A stretch of DNA of 64,000 nucleotides, from NCBI GenBank assembly GCA_024663395.1, contig JANFAH010000023.1:930001-994000 (forward strand), given 5' to 3'. The DNA is from Pisolithus tinctorius (lineage: Eukaryota; Basidiomycota; Agaricomycetes; Boletales; Pisolithaceae). The position numbers and the translations under genes were made by a program. Within the stretch, counting starts at the first letter, position 1; the number at the start of each line of letters is the position of its first letter. This document shows, piece after piece, positions 25,060-36,007 of this stretch. The notes under the pieces are model-generated. The model saw only the letters and a program-made list of their open reading frames with translations. It was not told the origin of the DNA and did not search any database.

Positions 25060-25963
25060 CACGATATGTATTTGTGGCCTTGGAAATGTCTTCGCCTCTC
25101 AGCGAGCAACAAAATCGTCCGTCAAGGGAGGGAGCACCGAGGCGTATGTTCTAAAAGCTAATCTATTCAAGTTTAGTTGGAAAAGCCTACGTAGTGGCAT
25201 ATTACAAGTGACTAAGGCATGGAGATGAATAAGTGTCCCGTTAGATAGTTATGCAAATTTTATAAGAGGTTCTGCAACTTCCATGGCTATCCGTTGGAGT
25301 CACACACAGCGCGAAGGATAGGATCTCAACTGGTGGAGGTAAGGGAGGGTAAGGCGGTAGCCAGAACGCAGCACTCACTGGTGATGCATTTTGGAGACGG
25401 AGCTTGGGTCACGTACTGTGGAAAGGAGCGAAGAGACATGTTGCTTGTGGATTTCCCAACTGCACGACCGAGTATTGTGGAAGAATGTTTTTGGAAACTA
25501 GATCCTCGAGGGAGGAGATGGGGAAGCCCTACTGTGCTACGGTGTCTGGTGTGAAGGACGGGGCGAGCATGGAAACACAAAGCCGCTGAGAAGATCGGTA
25601 GTACGTTTCACCAGGGGCACAACCAGTGCACCTATCGAGCTGGCTTGGTACCGCGGAGAGTATCGGATGAGGCCCCCCGGCATTGCTATGACTCAAGCAA
25701 TCGAGAGAGCAAAAGATGACCAATGGTCGAGTCTTATACATCACTGGAACGCGGTCGGACGACGAGGACGGTCCAACCGCAACTTCGTGGTCGTAGTTTA
25801 CACACGTGGGTCAGGCTGTGCACCACAGATAGGCACGTTGATTCAACGCAACTTGACTCCGCAGCCGTTTGTCCTTCGCACATCACCATCATCGTTCCCT
25901 ACAGTCGTAGCACGCTTACCGTTCAAGATATCCTAAGACCTGTTTGCTCTTCTTCACATCGCC
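25060..25963. other. Intergenic region between URB2 and second GTPase
   Basis: About 900 bases. Short open frames on both strands (25294-25554 plus, 25326-25580 minus) have no recognisable domain. It should hold the URB2 terminator and the GTPase promoter. Confidence 0.3.
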
Positions 25964-28900
25964 ATGGCGCCGTGCTCTCTTCGTTCCTGGTGGCGTTCGT
26001 TGCGGCGTTCTCAACCTCCGAGTAGCAGTGTTGGTGTGTTACCCCCCAGTGAAGCCGCTTCATCAGTTGTCCCGGACGCAGTCGTCCCAACACGGGCTTC
26101 AGATGATTGCTTAGATCCTACCGAGGTCAAAAAGCAGATTGATGGCATCCCTTCTCAAACCCCGAGTGGCAATGCTGGTGTGTTACTAGTTCCGATTCCA
26201 ACTGAAGCCACTCCTTCATATTACTTCGTATGCAGTTGTCTCTACACGGGCTTCAGACGATCGCTTAGATCCTACCGAGGCCAAAAAGCAGATTGATCGC
26301 ATCCCTTCTCAACCCCTCAGTCGCAGTGCTGGTATATTACTCCCCACTGAAGCCTCTCCTTCGGTTTCTCCGGATGCAGTCGTCCCTACGCGGGCCTCAG
26401 ACTATCGCTTAGATCCTACCGAGGCCAAAAAGCAGATTGATCGCATCCCTCGTTTTCGCATTCTTGTGATGGGCAGAGCAAATGCGGGTAAAACAACTAT
26501 TTTACAGCGGGTCTGTAACACTACGGATCAGCCTGAGATCTTCGACGGAAAAGGAAAGAAGGTACGTGTGGGTGTGTTATGTGCTTCGTACTTGTCAACA
26601 TGTCATTCTGCCAGGTTGATACTGGGGCGGTGCGGGGTTCACTGGGGGTAAGGCCACCGCATGAAATTACATGGTGTTCATGTCAAACTTATGCAGCGTG
26701 GCTACCATAACATTGAGGATGAGCTAGTGTTTAGAAGTAACCCGCACTTTGTGTTCCATGACTCTTGTGGATTCGAGGCGGGGAGCGAGGCAGAGTTTGA
26801 TGAGATGAAGAAGTTCGTCACAGATCAAGCTAAGGCCACTAAACTAGAGAGGAGAATACATGCAATTTGGTAGGGACATGTCTGGCTAGCATGCCTGGAA
26901 GTGCACTGACCTGGTCCTTGTATTTGATTTAGGTATTGCATTCCTTTGAATGAAAGCCATAGGATGGTGATGGCTGCTGAAAGGAAGTTCTTTAATGAGT
27001 GTGATTCAGGACATGGTATGTGTACACAAATATCATATCACACTTAGTGCAAAGATTGAGGATCCACACAGTTCCTGTGATTGTGCTACTAACAAAGGCA
27101 GACACCTTAAATCTTGATGCAGTTCAGGAGCTTATGAGAAGGGGATTAACTGTGGATGATGCAATGAAAGGGGCACCAGAGGTAGAAAAACAGCTGCAGA
27201 AGGGCTGTCTGGAAAAGATCAAAGGGTGGCTGGATGAACTGAAGTTTCCACCTCAAAACTACCTGATGCTCACTGGTAAGTAAGTCATGAATAAAAAAAA
27301 CTGTGGATTAACATGTGTCTCTCCAGGCATGGAACAGGAGAGTGCAGATTGTGGAGAGCTATTGAGGTGTACAGCAAATGCTTTGACAGAGGAAGGGCTG
27401 CAAGGACTGCTTATATCTTCACAGCAGTCAAACTTGGGACTGTGCATGGAATTTGCCATAATGGAGTGAGTGGTAAAAATCAAGTTCTACAGGGTACTGA
27501 CTACAGAAAGGACATTGAAAAAGACCATGAAACATGTGGCTGATCAGATTAAACTAGATGGCTTAGCATATGCCCTTGCATCATGGTTCCCATTTGTAAG
27601 CAACTGGTGTGTTGGAGGAATGAGAGGCTAATTAGGTGATAGGTGGTGTGTGAAATTCTGCAAGTGGAAGTATAACTAATGCTGAAAGTGATTGTTGCTG
27701 TTGTGCTTGACTGTGATTGACAGAATGTAAGTTGACTCATTGAATATGGTGGTGGATGCATGCTGACATGTTCACTCCCACCCTGGGATTGGGGTTCATA
27801 GCATGTGAGTGGAGTCATGGCAGATGGTATTGGATGCATGCTGACATATGCATTGCCACCCTTTGGGCTGGGGTTCATAGCAAGTGAGTAGAGACATGGT
27901 AGATGGTGGTGGATGTATGCTGACATGTTCACTCCCACCCTGTTGGACTGGGGTTCATAGAAAGTGAGTGGAGTCATGGCAGATGGTAGTGGATGCATGC
28001 TCATGTTCACTGCTACCCTGTTGGACTGGGGGTCATAGGTTGTGAGTGGAGTCTTGGCAGATGGTGGTGGATGCATGCTGACATGTTCACTCCCACCTTG
28101 TTGGACTGGGGTTCATAGAAAGTGAGTGGAGTCATGGCAGATGCTGGTGGATGAGTGCTGACATATTCATTCCCACCCTGTTGGACTGGGGTTCATAGGA
28201 TGTGAGTGGAGTCATGGCAGATGGTGGTGGATGCATGCTGACATGTTCGTTCCCACCCTGTTGGACTGGGGTTCATAGGGAGTGAGTGGAGTCATGGTAG
28301 ACAGTGGTAGATACATGCTCATGTTCACTCCCACCCTATTGGACTGGGGTTCATAGACAGTGAGTGGAGTCTTGGCAGATGGTGGTGAATGCATGCTGAC
28401 ATGTTCACTTCCACCCTGTTGGTCTGGGGTTCATAGATTGTGAGTGGAGTCTTGACAGATGGTTGTGGAGGCATGCTGACATGTTCACTTCTACCCTGTT
28501 GGACTGGGGTTCATAGATTGTGAGTGGGGTCTTGACCAATGGTGGGGGATGCATGCTGACATGTTCACTCCCACCCTGTTGGACTGGGGTTCATAGACAG
28601 TGAGTGGAGTCATGGCAGATGGTGGTGGATGCATGCTGACATATTCACTTCCACCCTGTTGGACTGGGGTTCACAGTATGTGAGTGGAGTCATGACAGAT
28701 GGTGGTGGATGCATGCTGACATGTTCACTCCCACCCTGCTGGATTGGGGTTCATAGGGAGTGAGTGGAGTCATGGCAGATGGTGGTGGATGCCTGTTGAC
28801 ATGTTCACTCCCACCCTGTTGGACTGGGGTTCATAGCTTGTGAGTGGAGTCATGGCAGATGTGAGTGGATGCCTGCTGACATGTTCACTCCCACCCTGTT

Positions 28901-31900
28901 GCACTGGGGTCCATAGCAAGTGAGTGGAGTCTTGCCAGATGGTTGTGGATACATGCTGACATATTCATTCCCACTCTGTTGGAGTGGGGTTCATAGGCAG
29001 TGAGTGGAGTCATGGCAGATGGTTGTGGATGCATGCTGACATGTTCATGTTCACTCCCACCCTGTTGGACTGGGTTTCATAGAGAGTGAGTGGAGTCATG
29101 GAAGATCATGGTGGATGCATGCTGACGTGCTCACTCCCACCTTGTTGGACTGGGGTTCATAGTATGTGAGTGGACTCATGGCAGGTGGTGGTGGATGCAT
29201 CCTGACATTTTCACTCCCACCCTGTTGGACTGGGGTTCATAGCTTGTGAGTGGAGTCATGGCAGATGGTGGTGGATGCATGCTGGCATGTTCACTCCCAC
29301 CCTGTTGGACTGGGGTTCATAGAAAGTGAGTGGAGTCATGGCAGATGGTAGTGGATGCATGCTCATGTTCACTGCCACCCTGTTGGACTGGGGTTCATAG
29401 GATGTGAGTGGAGTCTTGGCAGATGGTGGTGGATGCATGCTGACATGTTCACTCCCACCCTGTTGGACTGGGGTTCATAGCTTGTGAGTGGCATCATGGC
29501 AGATGGTGGTGGATGCATGCTGACATGTTCACTCCCAACCTGTTGGGCTGGGGTTCATAGATTGTGAGTGGAGTCATGGCAGATGGTGGTGGATGCATGC
29601 TGACATGTTCATTCCCACCCTGTTGGACTGGGGTTCATAGCAAGTGAGTGGAGTCATTGCAGATGGTGGTGGATACATGCTCATGTTCACTCCCACCCTG
29701 TTGGAATGGGGTTCATAGGATGTGAGTGGAGTCATGGCAGATGGTGGTGGATGCATGCTGACATGTCCACTCTCACCCTGTTGGACTGGGGTTCATAGCA
29801 AGTGAGTGGAGTCATGGCAGATGGTGGTGGATACATGCTCATGTTCACTCCCACCCTGTTGGAATGGGGTTTATAGGATGTGAGTGGAGTCATGGCAGAT
29901 GGTGGTGGATGCATGCTGACATGTCCACTCTCACCCTGTTGGACTGGGGTTCATAGAGGGTGAGTGGAGTCTTGGCTGATGGTAGTGAATGCATGCTGAC
30001 ATGTTCACTTCCACCCTGTTGGACTGGGGTTCATAGATTGTGAGTGGAGTCATGGCAGATGGTAGTGGATGCATGCTGACATATTCACTCCCACCCTATT
30101 GGACTGGGGTTCATAGTGGGTGAGTGGGGTCTTGGCAGATGGTGGTGGCTGCATGCTGACATGTTCACTCCCACCCTGTTGGACTGGGGTTTACAGTATG
30201 TGAGTGGGGCCATGGCAGATGCTGGTGGATGGTTGCTGACATGTCCACTCTCACCTTGTTGGAATGGGGTTCATAGGGAGTGAGTGGAGTCATGGCAGAT
30301 GGTAGTGGGTGCATGCTGACATGTTCACTCCCACCCTGTTGGACTGGGGTTCATAGGATGTGAGTGGAGTCATGGTAGATAGTGGTGGATGCATTCTGAC
30401 ATGTTCACTCCTGCCCTGTTTGGCTGGGGTTCATAGGATGTGAGTGGAGTCATGGCAGATGGTGGTGGATGCATGCTGACATGTTCACTTCCACCCTGTT
30501 GGACTGGGGTTCATAGTGGGTGAGTGGAGTCATGGCAGATGGTGATCAGTGCATGTTGACATGTTCACACCCACCCTGTTGAACTGGGGTTCACAGTATG
30601 TGAGTGGGGTCATGGCAGATGCTGGTGGATGTGTGCTGACATATTCATTCCCACCCTGTTGGACTGGGGTTCATAGGATGTGAGTAGAGTCATGGCAGAT
30701 GGTGGTGGATGCATGCTGACATGTTCACTCCCACCCTGTTGGACTGGGGTTCATAGGAAGTGAGTGGAGTGATGGCAGATGGTGGTGAATGCATGTTGAC
30801 ATGTTCACTCCCACCCTGTTTGTCTGGGGTTCATAGCATGTGAGTGGAGTCATGACAGCTGGTGATGGATGCATGCTGACATGTTCACTCCCACCCTGTT
30901 GGACTGGGGTTCACAGTGGGTGAGTGGAGTCATGGCAGATGGTGGTGGATGCATGCTGACATGTTCACTCCCACCCTGTTGGACTGGGGTTCATAGACAG
31001 TGAGCAGAGTCTTGGCAAATGGTGGTGGATGCATGCTGACATGCTCACTCCTGCCCTGTTTGACTGTGGTTCATAGCTTGTGAGTGGAGTCATGGCAGAT
31101 GGTGGTGGATGCATGCTGACTATATTCACTACTGCTTTGCTTGACTTGCATGCATAGAATGTGAGTGGATGGATGAAACATGGTAGCCCTGGATGGTTGC
31201 TGAATGTGATTTTCTCTTCTACCCCATTGCATCTGCATTCATAGCATGTGAGTTAAGTTGTGGCAGCATCTGCTGGGGCAATAGATACACTCATGATCCT
31301 TATTATTTCACTTTTGGCCTCTGGGTCTTAGAGAGTGAGTGTTGAGGAAATTCCCCATTTAGCATGCTTTTCACCAGGTCTTCTCATCAAACAGATGGTG
31401 ATCTTCATTACTGCATGTATCTCTGCTCTATTGTTGAGACAATGCATTAGGATGTAGGTGCAATCTTCTGATGGAGTATTCCTTTTTTCTTATTTATCCT
31501 GTATCTCTCTCAGCATGTTAGTTCTTGTAATTCCTCTAAAATCCTGACAAAGTTTAACCTGTTTCCAGAATGTATGGTTTTGTTCAACATCCCACTCTTA
31601 TTCATTGCCCATATGTTTTACAGTTGGTTTGTCACTCTTTTTCCCACTTCAACATTGGTTCCTGTTTACCTTGGTATCTTGTTAGGTGGTATGTTTCAAT
31701 CCCTTTCCCCTGCTTACTGTCTATGATGTGTTGAATTGATTGGTCACAGCAAAACATCAAACATGAAAGCAGTTACATCTCCATCCCTATGTTATCCATG
31801 TCAAGGCAGCCTTCCATGCTGGCAATTGCAGAACATGGCATTGGTAAATGATCTCTTTTGATGATGCTTCAATCTGAAGCTCATGATTACAGGTTGTGTA

Positions 31901-32263
31901 ATTGTCTTTGAATACTTATTTTTCCAGTTACAGGTGGTCAAGGATGGGGGTACTACACAGAAGGATTTGCAGCAGGATCTGACAGTGATTGTCAGCAAAT
32001 ATCAGAAATCAGGTGTCCAAAAGACTGTTATTGCACACATTGCAGAAGCCTTCCAGCAGCATGGTGACAGTGTGGATGATTTATGCCCCATGCTTGTAGG
32101 TATAGCACAGGCAAACCAGATGTGTAAGGCACATTCCTTACCACATTGGTGGAAGTCCTATCTGAATTGTCCACAGCAAAGACATTCCCAAAATGAAAAA
32201 AAGATAATCTCAACTCTTATGTGCTTCACTGTTCTTGTTTTTCCCTTGGTTTCCATCTGCTAA
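25964..32263 (+). CDS. G-domain-containing P-loop GTPase with single-codon exon array
   Basis: Paralogue of the minus-strand GTPase at 14.9-17.5 kb. G1 is RILVMGRANAGKTTI (about 26457-26500). After an intron come VDTGAVRGSLG and RGYHNIEDELVF; G3 is FVFHDSCGFEAGSE; then IHAIW and YCIPLNESHRMV; G4 is VIVLLTKADTL; then LQGLLISSQQSNLGLCMEFA and KTMKHVADQIKLDGLAYALA ending SWFPF at 27595 in phase 0. Next is the intron/codon array (27596-31749). Normal exons resume with QNIKHESSYISIPM (31750-31843), a ~50-nt intron, and GCVIVFEYLFFQLQVVKDGG, KDLQQDLTVIVSKYQKSGVQ, aligning with the paralogue's VHILEILFAL region. An in-frame TGA near 27467-27469 is either inside a 27-nt intron or a CGA-to-TGA mutation, and the N-terminal repeats are frameshifted. 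An alternative end uses an intron 32096-32267 and stops at 32279. Confidence 0.78.
26085..26455 (+). repeat. Three tandem ~135-bp repeats in the GTPase N-terminus
   Basis: Three copies encode versions of RASDDRLDPTEAKKQIDRIP separated by Pro/Ser-rich spacers. Copy 2 has one extra base near 26220-26255 compared with copies 1 and 3, so the upstream ATG at 25964 is out of frame with the G domain. Either translation starts elsewhere or the copy is mutated. Confidence 0.7.
27596..31749 (+). repeat. Tandem array of ~50 intron-like units separated by single triplets
   Basis: Core array 27,727-31,160, period 78-80 bp. Each unit starts GTGAGTGGAGTC, has a branch-like CTGAC near its middle, a pyrimidine-rich CACTCCCACCCTGTT and ends GGGGTTCATAG (or TTCACAG). 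Between the AG of one unit and the GTGAG of the next there are exactly three nucleotides, which vary: CAT, CAA, AAA, GTT, GAT, GGA, ACA, ATT, TAT, CTT, GCA, AGA, AGG, TGG, GAA, AAT. I count 45 in the repeat series, one before it (AAT, 27724-27726) and five after it in ordinary, diverged introns (GAT 31451, CAT 31514, AAT 31569, TTG 31624, GTG 31686). A possible further ATG lies at 31395. None is a stop codon. Units that lack GA in CTGAC explain the 78-bp periods. Confidence 0.9.
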
Positions 32264-33330
32264 CCAGTATGGAGATTGATTTGTAGCATCTCAATGCCTA
32301 CCAGTGTCTTTTTTGAAATCCCCTATTGCTATGGAGAATCCTGTGAAATTTGGAACCTGCTTGTTATTGTGTACATTCATGTCCTCTCTCTCATATAGTT
32401 CTATGCACCCTTCAAATTTGAGACCCAATTTCCTGCCATCAGAAGTTGGGAGTTTGAGCTGCCTTTGTATAACCCCATATAGATTGCTGGAATTTGGCAA
32501 CATATACAACAATCTCCAAAGTCCCATATACACCCAAACTGCCACCACAATGTCACATTTCTCACAAGTGTGTCCAGTGGTATTAACCTTTGAATCCCAA
32601 AACATCCATATGCATAATGTTATGAGTGGATATTTTCACCATTTATGGAGTTACTACTCTGAGAAGTTTTCAAAAAACAGACTGTTGATAAAGGCAGAAG
32701 ACCAATAGAGTCTATGTATAGTCACAAGTAAGAGTAGCATGTTGGGTATGGGACTCACAGCAAGCATTTTACAATTTTCTTTGCACAAACATGGGGAAAA
32801 GAGTCTTTTAAAAGATACTCTATTTTATCACATGCTCTCTGCTTAAACAACCAGAAATAATCTTATGTATTGAATGGCTTTTCTGACAGAAAACATGGCA
32901 CAGTAGATTTCCAATGTTTTGCTGGTGAAAAACAAGTACTATGACCCACCACCAAAAACCAAAAACAATCATCAAAAAAAATATTAGTACTCTTTTCTGC
33001 ATGTTATGTAATCAATTAATCAAATGTTGTACCATGAAATAATTTAAACACACTGGTCATTAGAGAACATGTGATGTTACATAGAACATCACAAGTAAAT
33101 GAGAAATGTTTTGTAAGTGATAATACTAATAAACCTCAACCAAGTCTTTCAATGTTGACCCACAAAACATCAGATTATTGGCTCAATGTTTACTTTATAA
33201 ACATGACATTTGAAACAATATTTGTTATGTGCAAAAACATGCTACTGAGATTCCATATTAACATGCTAAATATTTTCAATCAAATCACACCATTTTGTCT
33301 CCCAGAGAACATGGTAAATAAAGAGTGTAT
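32264..33330. other. CpG-poor region without recognised gene
   Basis: AT-rich and almost free of CpG. Open frames on both strands (for example 32291-32605 minus, 32304-32708 plus) show no family that I know. Probably decayed repeat DNA and the 3' flank of the GTPase gene. Confidence 0.3.
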
Positions 33331-33335
33331 TAAAG

Positions 33336-33922
33336 TGTTAAGTCTGGGTCTTTACTGGTCCAAAGCCGGTCTGGAGTCCAGTCAGGGGTCAGAGGGTAGT
33401 ATGAGGGGATAAGGGAATTGGACTATTGGACTTAGTGACTGATGGTGCAGCACTATTCCCTTGTGTGGGTTGTAGTCTGGTCAAGGAGCAGAGGACAGAG
33501 GATCAGGGAGACCAGGTTAAGACAAGAACTAGATTGATTTCAGACTGAGGCTACAACAGATTATCCTATGACTTAAATACTAGAAGTAACCTAAGTGTAA
33601 TGTAGCACTGGAGACTGGTCTGCACTGGTACAGTGATGATTAGTAAACATATTGGTAAGTAGTGTTACAAAGAATCTTATCAAGCAAAGACTATGAACAA
33701 GGGATTACTGGGAACCAGGGCAGGACATGTGGCTGGGCTGGGTGTTACACTGGCCTGGTACTAACTGAGGGGACAACTCGACTGGGCACTGCCTTGCAGT
33801 GCCACACAAGCTAGCATGTTTCTGGGTCAAAGGGATAAGGCCAGGACCAGGGCAAGGGTTGGATGGGACCAGTCAAGACTGGGGTAGAGCTGGTCTGGGG
33901 TGGTCTGGGCATGGTCATGACA
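33336..33922 (-). repeat. 3' LTR of element Y
   Basis: 587 bp with TG...CA ends: plus-strand TGTTAAGTCTGG at the left, GGTCATGACA at the right. The right 200 bp (33712-33922) repeat at 58081-58287, the remnant of the 5' LTR in the same orientation. Flanked on the left by the target duplication TAAAG. Confidence 0.85.
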
Positions 33923-33936
33923 GTATCCCCCTCTTG
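33923..33936 (-). other. Polypurine tract of element Y
   Basis: Read on the minus strand, AAGAGGGGGATAC lies directly before the LTR start TGTCATGACC, as expected for the plus-strand primer of a chromovirus. Confidence 0.8.
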
Positions 33937-34330
33937 GAGCCAAGCCCATGAGGCTCCAATTGTCACGACCATGTGTTCATTATAAGTCCCTATACACTCC
34001 ACACCCTTTTCCGCTGGTCAATCATCCACTCCACACCAACTCCACCCAGCTTCTGTTGGTTGCAGACCATCTCTGCTCCAACTGCTGTTGGACTTGTGTT
34101 GCCCTCCTACTGGACCGGGCAGACCGTTCTCCAAAGAGTCATGTGACCATCCTTTGGCCTTCTCCTTGACAGCGCACACACTGCATGGTCCAGTGCCTGG
34201 ACTGTTTCCTTTTTTGGATGTTCTATGTTACCCATTCATATGTCCTCCATCTACCCTTCATTTGTTGTCTAGGAAGTTTTATGAGTCTCTGTATGTCAGT
34301 TCCGATTCCGGTTACTGTACCTCTGTAACA

Positions 34331-34340
34331 GTATAAAAGC
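34331..34340 (+). promoter_or_regulatory. TATA box of the antisense gene in Y
   Basis: TATAAAAG on the plus strand about 420 bases upstream of the antisense ORF, inside the 3' untranslated part of element Y. It suggests the antisense gene has its own promoter. The long leader between them is CpG-poor and contains no other gene that I can support. Confidence 0.5.
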
Positions 34341-34741
34341 ATGTATCGTACTCTGCTGTTCTTCAGTACGAATATCAACTGAGTTCCTACTCCTTCTGAT
34401 TCCGTCCTCTGTCTGTCGGAGTTACCTCTGACCTTCTGTCTGTACTCTCCCTCTGAAATACGAGGGCTGAGATTGTGCAAGGGGGTAGTGCATGAGCTAA
34501 ACCTGACGCCCTCACTCTGCTCTGCCTTTACCTCAGCAGACTTCGTTCCTGCCACCACTCCGCCAGTTGGAGTCCTGTTCTTCCCTGTCAGACTTGCTTC
34601 TGAACCCTTCTCTAGACCTTATATAGTGTCGGAGTTGGTTGGAGTAGGCCTGGACTTGACACCAATGAGGACAATGCTGAGATTGAAAGTTTTGTGTCTG
34701 ACCTTGAAAACCGGTGGTCTTAAGACCAGTCCACCCCAGTT

Positions 34742-35825
34742 ATGGTCCTTCACTTCAACATGTCTATTCACCGGTCCAGAACACCCTATGATCAAGACCT
34801 ACTGCTTGACCTGACCCAGGTGATGAGCAAAGAGCTGCAGGTGGGCAGTGACAATGACGATGAGGCCATCTGGGGAAAGCTGGCTGAATACAAGAGGCAC
34901 AAGGTGAAGGTGCAGGAGGAAGCCTGGCTGGCTGAAGGAGCCCAGTTGGAGGCTGAGAGGCAGGGGCAAGCCCAGCTCAAAGAGGAGAGGGCATGTGCAG
35001 AGGCTGAGGCACAGAGAGTAGAGGCCACGTGCAAGGCTGAAGAAGCCAGAAAAGCGGAGGAGAGCCAGTGGGCAGATGCCCTGGTGGGTAGTTTGGCTGG
35101 GGCCAGTTCAAATGTGGAGGTGATGAACCCTTGGTGAGTGTTATCATGGCTACCACTGGTGTTTTCTTACTAACATTTTTACCAGTTGTCTTTGCTGTGC
35201 CCAGACAAACACCACCTGCCTTTGCAACACTGACAGCAAGAAGAAGTGCCTAGCATGCAACTGGTGCAACGAGCTCAAAGAGCACTGCTGGTGGCTGGTC
35301 GAAGGTGAGGCTGGTTCAGGTGTTGGGCCAGCTGGGGACAAGGGGAAGAGGAAGGCCGATGTGGCCTCCCCTCGCACCAGGGAGAAGAAGAAAAGATTGA
35401 GGTGGCCATCCACCAAAGTACTCAAGGGCACAGGTGACGAGGATGAAGATGTGGGCAAGGGACCATCGATGAAGAAGGCTGGTGAAGAGACTGGGGCTGG
35501 CCCTGTCACCAGTGATCAGATGGAGCATCTGATCAAAGCAGTGGAGTGTGTGGCTGACAATGTGGTCAGTCTGACAGTGGCCCAGTGGGAGGTCTTGAGA
35601 AATTTCTACTGGTTCACCCAGTCCTATGAGACCTACATTGAGGAACACTTCAGGTTCCTAGCACTGGACATGCCTTCAGACCAGGATACCACCAATGAGG
35701 AAGACTGGGATGCTGAGGGGCTCAACAAAGAGTTGGCTGGGCTGAGGGAGGAAGAAGAGGAAAGCCAGTCCTGGTCTGAGTCAGGTGGTCAGACTGGTGC
35801 TGGTTCTGCTGGTTCCCAGGTCTGA
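34742..35825 (+). CDS. Antisense cysteine-cluster/coiled-coil protein carried by element Y
   Basis: Two exons in phase: start ATG at 34742 or 34760, to 35133, and 35186-35825, about 337 residues. The N-terminal half is a Glu/Ala/Lys coiled coil (WLAEGAQLEAERQGQAQLKE). Exon 2 opens with a dense cysteine cluster: CCLCCAQTNTTCLC, then KKKCLACNWCNELKEHCWW, a likely zinc-binding unit. The C-terminal part is acidic (EEDWDAEGLNKELAGLREEE). It is read opposite to the retrotransposon's gag-pol and lies between the integrase and the 3' LTR. The reading frame is fully open although the surrounding element is decayed. Such proteins often accompany agaricomycete Gypsy elements, as far as I know, but their role is not established. 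Confidence 0.7.
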
Positions 35826-36007
35826 GGTCACACATGCATAGAGTACCATTTTTTCTTATGTGTATAGTTGCAAATGTCAATGCCCAGTTCTGGTTCTAAG
35901 GTGTGAAAGAAAGACAAATAAAAGAAAAGTAAGAGGAATCAAGACATAGTAACTATGAGATAGGAGAAACAGATAAGGGGAAAAGGACACTTGAGACCAG
36001 TTCTAGA

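Noticed and set aside
27549..30000. Long minus-strand frames in the array (60-175 codons, PPPSAMTPLTSYEPQSNRVG-like)
   Set aside because: They are translations of the tandem unit in the wrong direction; no family, and they stop wherever a unit has a small indel.
27727..31160. CRISPR array
   Set aside because: Regular repeats are present, but the variable part is only 3 nt, the repeat is 77 nt, and the host is a eukaryote; intron signals explain the unit better.
27727..31160. Plain minisatellite in one large intron
   Set aside because: Cannot be excluded, but it does not explain constant splice signals around a variable triplet, the absence of stops, the match in length with the paralogue, or the diverged single-triplet introns at 31335-31749.
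33959..34740. Separate solo LTR beginning TGTCACGACC
   Set aside because: Tempting because chromovirus LTRs often start this way, but I found no matching end or target duplication; it is more simply the 3' untranslated part of Y and promoter region of its antisense gene.
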